Assembly: GCA_039819095.1 (NCBI GenBank) | Contig: JBCBSP010000008.1 | Coordinates: 81,707 to 145,706, forward strand | Length of the DNA stretch: 64,000 nucleotides | Source: JBCBSP01 sp039819095 | GTDB lineage: Bacteria > Pseudomonadota > Alphaproteobacteria > Caulobacterales > Maricaulaceae | Direction of reading: 5' to 3' | In this document: one piece after another, positions 8,381 to 16,931 of the stretch | Position numbering within the stretch: position 1 is the first letter of the stretch | How the letters are laid out: every line of letters begins with the position of its first letter | Program-made: the position numbers and the translations under genes | The notes under the pieces: model-generated | Seen by the model: the letters and a program-made list of their open reading frames with translations, nothing else | Databases searched by the model: none | What the model was told of the DNA's origin: nothing

Positions 8381-10429
8381 CTAGAAGCCGAGCTCGGTTT
8401 TCAGCGCGGCGATCTCATCGCGCCAGACCCGGGCCGACACGTCAGACGGCGCGCGCCAGTCGCCGCGCGGGCTGAGCGCGGCGGCTGAGGTCACTTTTGG
8501 CCCGTTCGGCATGGCCGAGCGTTTGAACTGGCTGGTCTGGTAGAAACGGTGCGCGAACACGTCGAGCCAGTCGACGATCTCTTCCAGCGCATAGGCTCGG
8601 CGATCATCCGCATCGGTATGGGCCGGCCAGCGCCCGTGTTCAGCCTCGCCCCACGCTCTGTGCGCCAGGAAGGCGATCTTCGCCGGGCCCAGCCCGTAGC
8701 GCGCCGCGTAATGCAGATTGAAATCCTGAAGCGGGTAGGGACCGATAATGTCCTGCGTGCTCTGAATGGCGCCGTCCGCGCCGGCGGGAACGAGTTCCGG
8801 GGAAATCTCCGTATCCAGAATACGCAACAGCACCGCAGAAACGTCCGCGCCGTACTCCTCGCGGTCGGCGCACCAGTGGATGAGGTGCTGGATCAGCGTT
8901 TTGGCCACCCCGGCATTCACATTATAGTGGGACATGTGATCGCCCACCCCATAAGTGCACCAGCCCAGAGCCAGCTCCGACAAGTCGCCGGTGCCGATGA
9001 CCAGCCCGTCATGATGGTTGGCCAGGCGGAAGAGGTAATCGGTCCGCAGCCCGGCCTGCACATTCTCGAACGTCACGTCGAAATCGCTGACACCATCCGA
9101 ATACGGATGATCGATATCATCAAGCATTTGTCCGGCCGCAGGCCGGATGTCGATTTCCTGATGCGTGGCGCCCAGCCCCTCGATCAACGCAATCGCGTTT
9201 GCGCGCGTTGTCTCGCTGGTCGCGAAGCCCGGCAGCGTCACCGCTCGGATGCCGGACCGGTCGAGGCCCAATCGGTCGAAGGCGCGGGCCGTCACGATGA
9301 GCGCCTGTGTGGAATCAAGCCCGCCCGACACGCCGATCACCGCCTTGCGGATGCCGGTCGCCCTTAAGCGCTTGGACAGGCCTGTCACCTGAATGGTGTA
9401 GGCCTCGAAACAGTCTTCATCGAGCCGCTCGATTTCGTCCGGGACGAAGGGAAAGCGGGCGATTTCGCGTTGCAGCGGAATGTCGCGATCAAGCGGCGGG
9501 GCCGCTTGAAAGCTCACGCGCCGGAAAGGCTGGCTGCGGCGTGCGACTGCATCGCGGAAGGTGGAGCTGCGCAGTCGGTCCTGACCGATCCGCTCGATGT
9601 CGATATCGGCGAACAGGCTGGATCCGTTGAGCGTGAAGCGTTCGCTCGCGCCCAGCGGTTCGCCGAGCTCAAACACGGTCAACTGACCGTCCCAGGCGAT
9701 ATCCGTCGTGCTTTCCCCGGTTCCCGCAGCGCTGAAGACATAGGCCGCCTGCAGCCGTCTGGACTGGGCTTCGCATAACACCGCGCGGTCGCGTGACTTG
9801 CCGATGGTGGCGTTCGAGGCGGACATGTTCAGGAGGATGCGGGCGCCGGCCAACGCGCCCTGGACCGATGGCGGGGTGGGGCTCCACAAATCTTCGCAGA
9901 TCTCCACGTGGAAGCAAAAGCCCGGCAGATCGTCCGCCTCGAAGACCAGATCGACGCCAAGCGGGGCGTCCTGACCGGCGAAGCGGATGCGGTCAGCGGT
10001 GAGGCTTGAGGCGTCGGCGAACCAGCGTTTCTCGTAGAATTCGCGGTAATTGGGCAGGAAGCTCTTCGGCACGACGCCGAGCAGCGCGCCGCGATGAATG
10101 ATGAGCGCACAGTTGAACAGCTGGTCATGAAGCCGCACCGCAGCCCCGATGGCGATGACCGGCGCCAGGTCACGCGAGGCTTCGATCACGCGCGCAGCGG
10201 CGCCTTCAACGGCGTCCAGCACGCTGGCCTGATGATGCAGATCGTCGATCGCATAGCCTGACAGCGTCAGCTCGGGAAACAGAGCCAGAGCGGCGTTCTG
10301 GGCTTCGGCTTCGCGCACATTTTCAAGGATGGCGTCCGCATTCGCGGCCGGGTTCGCGGGTGCGACGACTGGGGCGAAAACCGCCATACGGGCCATGCCA
10401 TGCCGGTAGAGATTATTGAAACCACTCAT
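8381..10429 (-). CDS. nadE: Glutamine-dependent NAD(+) synthetase
   Basis: A 682-residue two-domain enzyme converting deamido-NAD to NAD with ammonia from glutamine. The N-terminal nitrilase-type glutaminase (about 1-290) shows the Glu in LFPELTLSGY, the Lys in VPKSFLPNYREFYEKRWF and the Cys in HVEICEDLWSP. The C-terminal synthetase has the ATP-pyrophosphatase loop GVSGGLDSTQAL and IGTGDLSELALGWCTYG. Length fits the large, Mycobacterium-type NadE. The start at 10429 (MSGFNNLYRHG) follows a GGTAG box; an ATG four codons upstream lacks one. It stands alone. Confidence 0.95.
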   Translation of the reverse strand: MSGFNNLYRHGMARMAVFAPVVAPANPAANADAILENVREAEAQNAALALFPELTLSGYAIDDLHHQASVLDAVEGAAARVIEASRDLAPVIAIGAAVRLHDQLFNCALIIHRGALLGVVPKSFLPNYREFYEKRWFADASSLTADRIRFAGQDAPLGVDLVFEADDLPGFCFHVEICEDLWSPTPPSVQGALAGARILLNMSASNATIGKSRDRAVLCEAQSRRLQAAYVFSAAGTGESTTDIAWDGQLTVFELGEPLGASERFTLNGSSLFADIDIERIGQDRLRSSTFRDAVARRSQPFRRVSFQAAPPLDRDIPLQREIARFPFVPDEIERLDEDCFEAYTIQVTGLSKRLRATGIRKAVIGVSGGLDSTQALIVTARAFDRLGLDRSGIRAVTLPGFATSETTRANAIALIEGLGATHQEIDIRPAAGQMLDDIDHPYSDGVSDFDVTFENVQAGLRTDYLFRLANHHDGLVIGTGDLSELALGWCTYGVGDHMSHYNVNAGVAKTLIQHLIHWCADREEYGADVSAVLLRILDTEISPELVPAGADGAIQSTQDIIGPYPLQDFNLHYAARYGLGPAKIAFLAHRAWGEAEHGRWPAHTDADDRRAYALEEIVDWLDVFAHRFYQTSQFKRSAMPNGPKVTSAAALSPRGDWRAPSDVSARVWRDEIAALKTELGF

Positions 10430-10531
10430 GAATCTACCCATCGAGAAGGCGGCGCTGGGGAGCGGCCACCCTTATGCTCAATTTGAGTATTTACGCGTGC
10501 GGGCCGAGGTGCGCAAGCAAGCCCGACGATG

Positions 10532-11833
10532 CTAGGCGGCGTCGACGTCCACCGCGCCTTCAATACTGTCGACCACGCCTTCAAAGCTTTCGGGCAGCTT
10601 GGCTCCGGTGAAGCAGGCGCCGTCAAAGCGGGCGTGGCGTGCATCGCATTTCTTGAACTCGGCGTAAGAGAAGTCCGCGCCTGCGCCGTTCACATGACGC
10701 AGATCGGCTTCCACAAAGCGAACATAGCGCGCCTGAGCGGCGGCGAGCTGGCTCGCCATCAACCGGTCACCGGGTAGCAGCAGCGGGCAGAGCTTGGCGC
10801 CGGTCAGGTCGGCATTGTTCAGTTTCGCACCGGTGAGATCAGCGCCGCGAAGATCGGCGCCGGCCAGCTTGGCCATGCGAAGATCGGCTCGCGCCAGACG
10901 CGCGCCCTGCAGCTGCGCGCCTTCAAGATCCAGCCCGTACAGCGTCGCTCCGGTCGCCTGAAAGGCGGTCAGCTTGCGTCCGCGAAGCGATTTCAACGGT
11001 CGCAGATCAACCCCTTCAAAGGTGGACGGTTTGCCTTCTGCGCCATCGGTTTCGCACCAGCGCGCATGAGACTGAAGCGCGTCGATCACGTCCTGCGCGT
11101 CGGCGTCGACCTGTTCTCCGCAGGGTTCGTCGGTTAGCGCGCCTTCGGTGCAGGCGCCGGCCATGTTGGCGCGGGTCAGGTTCACGCCGACCAGTATGCT
11201 GTCGGTCAGATCGGCTTCGGACAGGTCGGCGCCGCTCAGGTCCGCGCCTTCCAGATTGGCTCCGCTGAAGCGCGAGCCGCGCAGGATGGCGCGGGTCATG
11301 CGCGCGCCAATCATCACCGCATCGGTGAAGTCGGCCTGCTGAGCGACGGCGCCGGTCATTTTCGAGCCGGCCAGATTGGCGCCGGTGAAGTTCGCTTCGC
11401 CGAGCTCGCCGGGCTGTTCCTTGTGCTTGATGACGGCGAGACCTTTTTCGCGGTCCACCTGGGCGATCAGCCCTTCGCGCATGTCGGCGCGTTCCAGGTC
11501 CGCGCCGATGAGATTGGCGCCGCGCAGGATCGCACCGCGCATATCGGTCCGGCGCAAATCAGCGCCGGAAAGATTGGCCCGGCGCAGGTCGGCGGCGAAA
11601 AACACCGCGCTGCTCAGCTTCGTGCCGCAGAAATGAGCCCCGCCCAGAATCGCGCCGGAGAAATCCGCATCGGTGAGATCATAGCCGGAGAAGTCGAGCC
11701 CTTCGAGCATCTTGAAGGACAGGTTGGCGCGTGCGCCATTGGGTCGACCGCCCAGAAAGCGTTCATGGCGCTGGCAGACCGCATCGACCTGAGCCTGGGT
11801 CAGCGGTGTAAAGACGACCGGCTTGCCAATCAT
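10532..11833 (-). CDS. Pentapeptide-repeat protein
   Basis: A 433-residue protein dominated by A(D/N)LxG-type pentapeptide repeats, which fold as a right-handed quadrilateral beta-helix. Two repeat blocks are seen, about 46-228 and 285-412, separated by a roughly 55-residue non-repeat insert containing several Cys and acidic residues. The first block itself is broken at about 122-146. The N-terminal 40 residues (PLTQAQVDAVCQRHERFLGG) are a conserved-looking helical cap. There is no signal peptide. Function is unknown; some family members mimic DNA and bind gyrase, but nothing here shows that. Confidence 0.88.
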   Translation of the reverse strand: MIGKPVVFTPLTQAQVDAVCQRHERFLGGRPNGARANLSFKMLEGLDFSGYDLTDADFSGAILGGAHFCGTKLSSAVFFAADLRRANLSGADLRRTDMRGAILRGANLIGADLERADMREGLIAQVDREKGLAVIKHKEQPGELGEANFTGANLAGSKMTGAVAQQADFTDAVMIGARMTRAILRGSRFSGANLEGADLSGADLSEADLTDSILVGVNLTRANMAGACTEGALTDEPCGEQVDADAQDVIDALQSHARWCETDGAEGKPSTFEGVDLRPLKSLRGRKLTAFQATGATLYGLDLEGAQLQGARLARADLRMAKLAGADLRGADLTGAKLNNADLTGAKLCPLLLPGDRLMASQLAAAQARYVRFVEADLRHVNGAGADFSYAEFKKCDARHARFDGACFTGAKLPESFEGVVDSIEGAVDVDAA

Positions 11834-11925
11834 GATTGCGGACGGCCCTTCCCGAGTTCAGCGCACATCGGCGTACCCTAGGCCCGCCCGATTTAATATC
11901 GCGTTTCGATGCGCTTAATCGGCTC

Positions 11926-12507
11926 TTAATCGCTGCGTCGCACCCGCGTGGCCCCGCTTGCGGTCAGCCGGCGAAGGGCGGCGTTCTCATCTTCACCGGC
12001 TTCGCATTCAAGCTCGGCATCGAACAGGGCTGGTCTGGGATCGTTCCCAATCAGCGCCATCCCGGTGCGCACAACACTGAAGAAGCCTGCATTCAGGGCC
12101 AGGGCCTCTGTTTCACGCATACCCTCATCAACCTCAATTCCAGCCGCGCGCAGGCGGTCCGCGCCCTTGCCGTCCACCTCAGCGAACGGATCGTGACAGG
12201 CGATGACCACCCGACCAATCCCGGCCTGGATCAGCGCGTCAGCGCAGGGCGGAGTGCGGCCATGATGGGCGCACGGCTCCAGCGTGACATAGGCGGTGGC
12301 GTTGCGCGCGGCTGCACCGGCCTGCTCCAGGGCCTGTGTCTCTGCGTGGGGACGTCCGCCAGGCGCGGTTGCGCCAACGCCGATCACGCGGTCATCCTTC
12401 ACGATGACGCAGCCCACAGCCGGGTTCGGCGCAGTGGAGCCCAGCGCCGCAAAGGCCTGGGCGAGCGCGGCGTCCATAAAGCGCTGGTCGTCAAAAACCC
12501 GGTTCAA
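11926..12507 (-). CDS. ribD: RibD-type deaminase domain, no reductase domain
   Basis: A 193-residue zinc deaminase matching the N-terminal half of RibD, which deaminates diaminohydroxyphosphoribosylamino-pyrimidine in riboflavin synthesis. Zinc motifs are HAETQAL and PCAHHGRTPPC; the substrate loop TAPNPAVGCVIV is also present. The usual reductase domain of about 200 residues is missing, and the protein ends with a divergent tail after AGFFSVVRTGMALIG. The reductase must be supplied elsewhere if this acts in riboflavin synthesis. Its start lies 3 nt after the stop of gpmA, on the same strand. Confidence 0.82.
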   Translation of the reverse strand: MNRVFDDQRFMDAALAQAFAALGSTAPNPAVGCVIVKDDRVIGVGATAPGGRPHAETQALEQAGAAARNATAYVTLEPCAHHGRTPPCADALIQAGIGRVVIACHDPFAEVDGKGADRLRAAGIEVDEGMRETEALALNAGFFSVVRTGMALIGNDPRPALFDAELECEAGEDENAALRRLTASGATRVRRSD

Positions 12508-12510
12508 GGT

Positions 12511-13230
12511 CTACCCAATCGCCGGCAGCTCGGTTGCGCGCGCTGTGTCGAGATAGCGCGCCTGGCGTGGTTGTGTGTTCTCCAGATCAATCAGAAGCGG
12601 GTTTCCGGTCGGAATTTCCACCTTCATGATCTCGTCGGCGGAGACGTTGAAGAGCATCATCACGATGGCGCGCAGCGAATTGCCGTGTGCGGCGATGATG
12701 ATCTCGCCTCCGTCTTCAAGCGCGGGTGCGATCTCGGCTTCGAAATAGGGTCGCACCCGGTCCAGGGTCAGCTTCAGGCTTTCACCGGCGGGCATCGTGT
12801 TCGGGTCAAGATCGGCATAGCGCGGATCGAAGCGGGGATGGCGGTCATCGTTGGCGTCCAGAAGCGGCGGCGGCGTGTCGAAGGAACGCCGCCAGACGCG
12901 CACCTGGTCTTCGCCGTGCTTGTCGATGGTTTCAGCCTTGTTCAACCCTGTGAGCGCGCCGTAATGGCGCTCATTGAGGCGCCAGGACTTGGTCACCGGA
13001 ATCCAGGCCCGGTCCAGCGCATCCAGGCTCAGCCATAATGTCTTGATCGCGCGCTTAAGATAGCTCGCATAGGCTCTGTCAGGCGCGAAGCCGGCCTCAG
13101 CCATCAGCGCGCCGGCGCGACGGGCCTGGTCTTCACCCTGCTCGGTCAGATCGACATCGACCCAGCCGGTGAACCGGTTCTCCAGATTCCAAAGGCTCTG
13201 GCCATGACGCAAAAGCACCAGACGGGTCAT
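12511..13230 (-). CDS. gpmA: 2,3-bisphosphoglycerate-dependent phosphoglycerate mutase
   Basis: A 239-residue glycolytic enzyme interconverting 3- and 2-phosphoglycerate. Diagnostic parts are LVLLRHGQSLWNLENRFTGW with the phospho-histidine in RHG, the acid/base region RLNERHYGALTG, and AAHGNSLRAIVM with the second histidine. The start at 13230 gives the normal family length; a longer in-frame reading up to 13857 runs antisense to the next gene and has no homology. The deaminase gene follows by 3 nt. Confidence 0.95.
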   Translation of the reverse strand: MTRLVLLRHGQSLWNLENRFTGWVDVDLTEQGEDQARRAGALMAEAGFAPDRAYASYLKRAIKTLWLSLDALDRAWIPVTKSWRLNERHYGALTGLNKAETIDKHGEDQVRVWRRSFDTPPPLLDANDDRHPRFDPRYADLDPNTMPAGESLKLTLDRVRPYFEAEIAPALEDGGEIIIAAHGNSLRAIVMMLFNVSADEIMKVEIPTGNPLLIDLENTQPRQARYLDTARATELPAIG

Positions 13231-13392
13231 CGATAGCGGCTCCTCATTTGCAAAGGCATGCCGGCGCGGTGTAGCGCCGCGACCGGGCCGCGTCGAGAGC
13301 GCGCGGCGGGTTGACCGGGGCTGTAGCTGGCCAGCGCGTACCAGTGCTGCTACAGCGTGAGCCTTCTTCGCCCCCAAGCTTGATGACGGATC

Positions 13393-13998
13393 GTGGCTCG
13401 CTCGTTTTCCCTGCCGGACTGGCTCTTCTTCCCGATCGCCGGCCTTCTGGTCGCTGCGTTGGTGTATCTGGCCATGCAGATCCGCCCAGCCGGCGCCAGC
13501 GCGGAGGTCAGCGATACGCGTTTTCAGCTGGAAGGCGCGGCCCTGTCCACTTTCATTCCCGGGCCTGGCACGCGCGTCAGCTTCACGCCTGAGGCGGCGG
13601 GCGGCGCTGCGGCGCGCATGACGGCGAATGCCTCGATGGAAACTTCCGGACGCCTGTCCGCTGGAGTGGGCGCCGTCGTGCCGCCGGAGTTCGAGGCCCG
13701 CGTCATCGGCCGCACCATCCGCGTGGAAGTGGAGATGCGCTCGCTCAATGACACGCTCACGAGCGCGCATATCGGCTATTTCACGGTCGGGGGCGGTGAT
13801 AGCGGCTGGCGTGAGGTCGAGATCGGCCCGGACTATCAGGTGACGAGCTTCCAGCATGAGATACCGGCCAGAGAACAGCCCAACGATCAGGAATGGGTTG
13901 GAATCTGGCCAGACGAGGAAGGGCGCGCACGTAGTCTTCTGGTGCGGCGCATCACCGTGATCATTCTGGACGAGGACGCCTCCCAGACACCGGGTTGA
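13393..13998 (+). CDS. Membrane-anchored protein of unknown function
   Basis: A 201-residue protein starting at GTG. One N-terminal transmembrane helix (LFFPIAGLLVAALVYLAM, about 11-28) anchors a domain of roughly 165 residues that is probably periplasmic. That domain is strand-rich and resembles a jelly-roll or carbohydrate-binding sandwich in pattern (IRVEVEMRSLNDTLTSA and VGIWPDEEGRARSLLVRRI), but no family is recognised with confidence. It lies 60-odd nt before a phosphohexomutase gene on the same strand, so a role in envelope glycan metabolism is possible but unproved. Confidence 0.6.
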   Translation: MARSFSLPDWLFFPIAGLLVAALVYLAMQIRPAGASAEVSDTRFQLEGAALSTFIPGPGTRVSFTPEAAGGAAARMTANASMETSGRLSAGVGAVVPPEFEARVIGRTIRVEVEMRSLNDTLTSAHIGYFTVGGGDSGWREVEIGPDYQVTSFQHEIPAREQPNDQEWVGIWPDEEGRARSLLVRRITVIILDEDASQTPG

Positions 13999-14060
13999 CC
14001 GCAGCGCGTCTCGATGGTCTGTGCAGTCGGTAATTGAGCCGATCAGTGGAGATCCAACCC

Positions 14061-15569
14061 GTGCACAGCGAACTGGAGCCCAATAGCTGGGCGTTTGAGA
14101 ACGAGCCTCTCATCAAGCCGACCGGGTTTCGCGAGTATGATGCGCGCTGGTGGTTCGGGCATCCAGGGTCAGATCGCACGCCGGACCTCAATCTTTACGG
14201 CGTCCAGGCGCTTGGCGCGGGCCTTGGAACACTGCTGCATGAGCTTGGCGTCGAACCGAAAATCATCGCCGGCCACGATTTTCGCAGCTACTCGCTTGCA
14301 GTGAAGCAGGCGTTGACCGTGGGGCTGATGAGCGCAGGCGTGGAAGTTCACGATATCGGCCTGTCCCTGTCGCCCATGGCCTATTTCGCGCAGTACGAGC
14401 TGGATGTGGCTTCGGTCGCCATGGTCACCGCCAGCCATAACTCCAACGGCTGGACCGGGGTGAAAATGGGCGTGGAGCGCCCGCTCACCTTCGGGCCGAA
14501 GGAAATGACACGGTTGAAGCAGATCGTGCTGGGCGGCGAGGCGGTGACGCGTTCTGGCGGGGCTTATGTGCGTCAGACCGGCGTTTTTGAGCGCTACATC
14601 GCCGATGTGGCCGCTGGGATCTCCATCTCGCGCAAGCTGAAAGTCGTCGCCGCATGCGGCAATGGCACGGCGGGCGCGTTTGCGCCCAAGGCGCTGGAGG
14701 CGATGGGGGTGGATGTCGTTCCGCTGGATTGCGAGCTGGATCACACTTTCCCGCGTTACAATCCGAACCCGGAAGACATGAAAATGCTGCATGCGCTGGC
14801 CGATGCGGTGAAGGCCCACGGCGCGGATGTGGGACTGGCGTTCGACGGGGATGGCGACCGGTGCGGCGTGGTCGATAATGAGGGCGATGAGATTTTCGCC
14901 GACAAGGTCGGTCTCATGCTCGCGCGCGATCTGTCGGCGGGGTACGCCGACGCCAAATTCGTCGTCGATGTGAAGTCCACCGGGCTTTACGCCATTGATC
15001 CGGTGCTGGAAGCGAACGGCGCCGACACCGAGTACTGGAAGACTGGCCACTCTTATATCAAGCGCCGGGCCAATGAGATCGGCGCGCTCGCTGGGTTTGA
15101 GAAATCCGGCCATTTCTTCCTGCAGCCGCCGATCGGGCGCGGCTATGATGACGGGCTGGTCGCCGCGCGCTGCATTCTGGAAATGCTGGATCGCAACCCA
15201 GACAAGTCGATGGCCGATCTGAAACGCGCCCTTCCGGTCAGCTATGGTTCGCCGACAATGAGCCCGTCCTGCGCCGATGAGGTGAAGTATGGCGTGGTGG
15301 ACACGATCGTCGCCCGCTTCGAGGCGAAGATGGCCGCCGGCGAGCTGGTCGCCGGGCGCAGGATCACCGGGGTGAATACGGTCAATGGCGTCCGCTTTTC
15401 GCTTGAAGGCGGCGCCTGGGGGCTGGTGCGGGCTTCGTCGAACACGCCTAACCTGGTCGTCGTGGTGGAAAGTCCGGACTCAGCGGATGACGTCAAGGCG
15501 GTGTTCGGCGCGATCAAGGACGAGCTCGGCCGCTATCCGGAGGTCGGCGCCTTCGATCAGGAGCTCTGA
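14061..15569 (+). CDS. Phosphomannomutase/phosphoglucomutase
   Basis: A roughly 502-residue alpha-D-phosphohexomutase that interconverts hexose 6- and 1-phosphates, feeding the GDP-mannose, UDP-glucose and dTDP-rhamnose routes in this window. The phosphoserine loop TASHNSNGWTGVKMG, the metal loop AFDGDGDRCGVVD, and the sugar-binding KSGHFF are visible. Three non-ATG starts are in frame: TTG at 14034, GTG at 14046 and GTG at 14061. The last is chosen because GGAG lies 9 nt upstream, and it leads directly into the conserved N terminus NSWAFENEPLIKPTGFREYD. Confidence 0.9.
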   Translation: MHSELEPNSWAFENEPLIKPTGFREYDARWWFGHPGSDRTPDLNLYGVQALGAGLGTLLHELGVEPKIIAGHDFRSYSLAVKQALTVGLMSAGVEVHDIGLSLSPMAYFAQYELDVASVAMVTASHNSNGWTGVKMGVERPLTFGPKEMTRLKQIVLGGEAVTRSGGAYVRQTGVFERYIADVAAGISISRKLKVVAACGNGTAGAFAPKALEAMGVDVVPLDCELDHTFPRYNPNPEDMKMLHALADAVKAHGADVGLAFDGDGDRCGVVDNEGDEIFADKVGLMLARDLSAGYADAKFVVDVKSTGLYAIDPVLEANGADTEYWKTGHSYIKRRANEIGALAGFEKSGHFFLQPPIGRGYDDGLVAARCILEMLDRNPDKSMADLKRALPVSYGSPTMSPSCADEVKYGVVDTIVARFEAKMAAGELVAGRRITGVNTVNGVRFSLEGGAWGLVRASSNTPNLVVVVESPDSADDVKAVFGAIKDELGRYPEVGAFDQEL

Positions 15570-15575
15570 GCGCGC

Positions 15576-16931
15576 TCAGCCTTCGCGCAGCGCATTGCGC
15601 AGCGAGTCGCGCAGCGGTTCGGTGAGGTAATCGACCACGGTGCGCTCACCGGTCACGATCAGCACATCGGCCGGCATGCCGGGCGTCAGCCGCAGCGGCT
15701 CTTCACCGAGCCGCGCGCTGATCTCTTCCAATACGTCGGGATCGACGCGAACCCGGACATTGTAATACGGCTCGCCGGTCGCCTCATCGGTCAGCGCATC
15801 GGCGGAGATGGACACCACCTCGCCCTCAATGCGCGGCAGGTTTGATTGCGGCAGGGCGGACAGGTGCACAGCCGCGGCCTGGCCCAGCGTGACGAGATCG
15901 ACATCCACCGGCGATAGCCGCGCATCGATGATGAGCGCTTCATCTTCGGGCACGAGATCCAGGATCGGCTCGCCCGGCGAGATCACCCCGCCAATCGTAC
16001 GAAAGCGCAGATTGACCACCGCGCCGGCGATCGGGGCGATAATTTCGGTGCGGTTGAGGACGTCTTCGCTGGCGCGCAAACGCTCCGCGATATCGCCGAG
16101 TTCCGCCTGGGCCTCTTCAAGATCGTTTGAAATTTCATCCAGGCGCTGGGCGTCCAGCGCCAGGCTTTGCACTTCTGATTCGCCGATCGACTGGCCTGCG
16201 CGCGCGATCGCGGCGCGATTGGCTGCGCGCTGTTCGCGGATCGAGGCCTGTTCGCGCTGAAGCGCCAGAAGACGCGGGCGGGGCGCAAGTCCGTCTTCTA
16301 CAAGTGTGCGAATCGCGTCGATTTCCGATTCAATCAGCCGCAAGCGCTCATTCTGGTTGAGGATCTGCTCTTCCAGACCAGCGATTTCCGCGCGCAGCTG
16401 TCCCGCCCGCTGCACATAGACCGCCTTGCGATTCTCATGCAGATCCCGGCGTTGGCGGAATTGCTCGCGCTGAGAGTCGAGTAATTCAGCGGCGTCCGGG
16501 TCGGTTTCGGCGGCCCTGAGAAGATCGTCGGGGAAGACCGGGTCAGCATAGCCGGCCTGCTCGCTGCGCAGGCGGGCCAGGCGTGCGCGGTTGCGCAGGC
16601 GCTGATTGGCGAGCAGGTCGAAGCCGGCCTGCGCCTGGGTGCCCTGAAGCACGATCAGCGTGTCGCCGGCTGCGACCCGGTCGCCGTCGCGTACGGCGAT
16701 CTCGTTGATAATGCCGCCTTCGAGATGTTGGATGATCCGCCGACTGCCCTCCGGGCTGATCCGTCCCGGCGCCGTCGCGCCTCCTGAGATCGGCGCGGTG
16801 GCGCCCCAGCCGAAGAAGATCGCCAGAAACACCGCGAGGATCACCGCGCCCATCACCGCCTGGCGAGAGATCGCGCTCATCACGCTTTCGTCGCCGGGCG
16901 GCGCTCCGACCGGGGCTGCAGCGCCGATCAT
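15576..16931 (-). CDS. Type I secretion membrane-fusion protein, HlyD/PrtE family
   Basis: A 451-residue periplasmic adaptor linking an inner-membrane ABC exporter to an outer-membrane TolC channel. One transmembrane helix lies at about 27-47. HLEGGIINEIAVRDGDRVAAGD is the lipoyl-like half motif, followed by a long coiled coil (about 130-290), the second lipoyl half near IIAPIAGAVVNLRF, and the typical C-terminal GMPADVLIVTGERTVVDYL. Its ATG overlaps the stop of the ABC gene (ATGA). No TolC-type gene or RTX-repeat substrate is seen in the window. Confidence 0.92.
   Translation of the reverse strand: MIGAAAPVGAPPGDESVMSAISRQAVMGAVILAVFLAIFFGWGATAPISGGATAPGRISPEGSRRIIQHLEGGIINEIAVRDGDRVAAGDTLIVLQGTQAQAGFDLLANQRLRNRARLARLRSEQAGYADPVFPDDLLRAAETDPDAAELLDSQREQFRQRRDLHENRKAVYVQRAGQLRAEIAGLEEQILNQNERLRLIESEIDAIRTLVEDGLAPRPRLLALQREQASIREQRAANRAAIARAGQSIGESEVQSLALDAQRLDEISNDLEEAQAELGDIAERLRASEDVLNRTEIIAPIAGAVVNLRFRTIGGVISPGEPILDLVPEDEALIIDARLSPVDVDLVTLGQAAAVHLSALPQSNLPRIEGEVVSISADALTDEATGEPYYNVRVRVDPDVLEEISARLGEEPLRLTPGMPADVLIVTGERTVVDYLTEPLRDSLRNALREG

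Noticed and set aside
8213..8488. Small plus-strand frame between hsp20 and nadE
   Set aside because: It runs through the terminator hairpin and into the antisense of nadE, with no ribosome-binding site or recognisable product.
11836..13038. 400-codon plus-strand frame over ribD and gpmA
   Set aside because: It is fully antisense to two well-supported enzymes on the other strand and shows no family motif.
12511..13857. A 448-codon minus-strand frame extending gpmA upstream
   Set aside because: The first 209 codons run antisense to the gene at 13393, are Arg/Ala/His-rich as frame shadows are, and the known GpmA start is at 13230.
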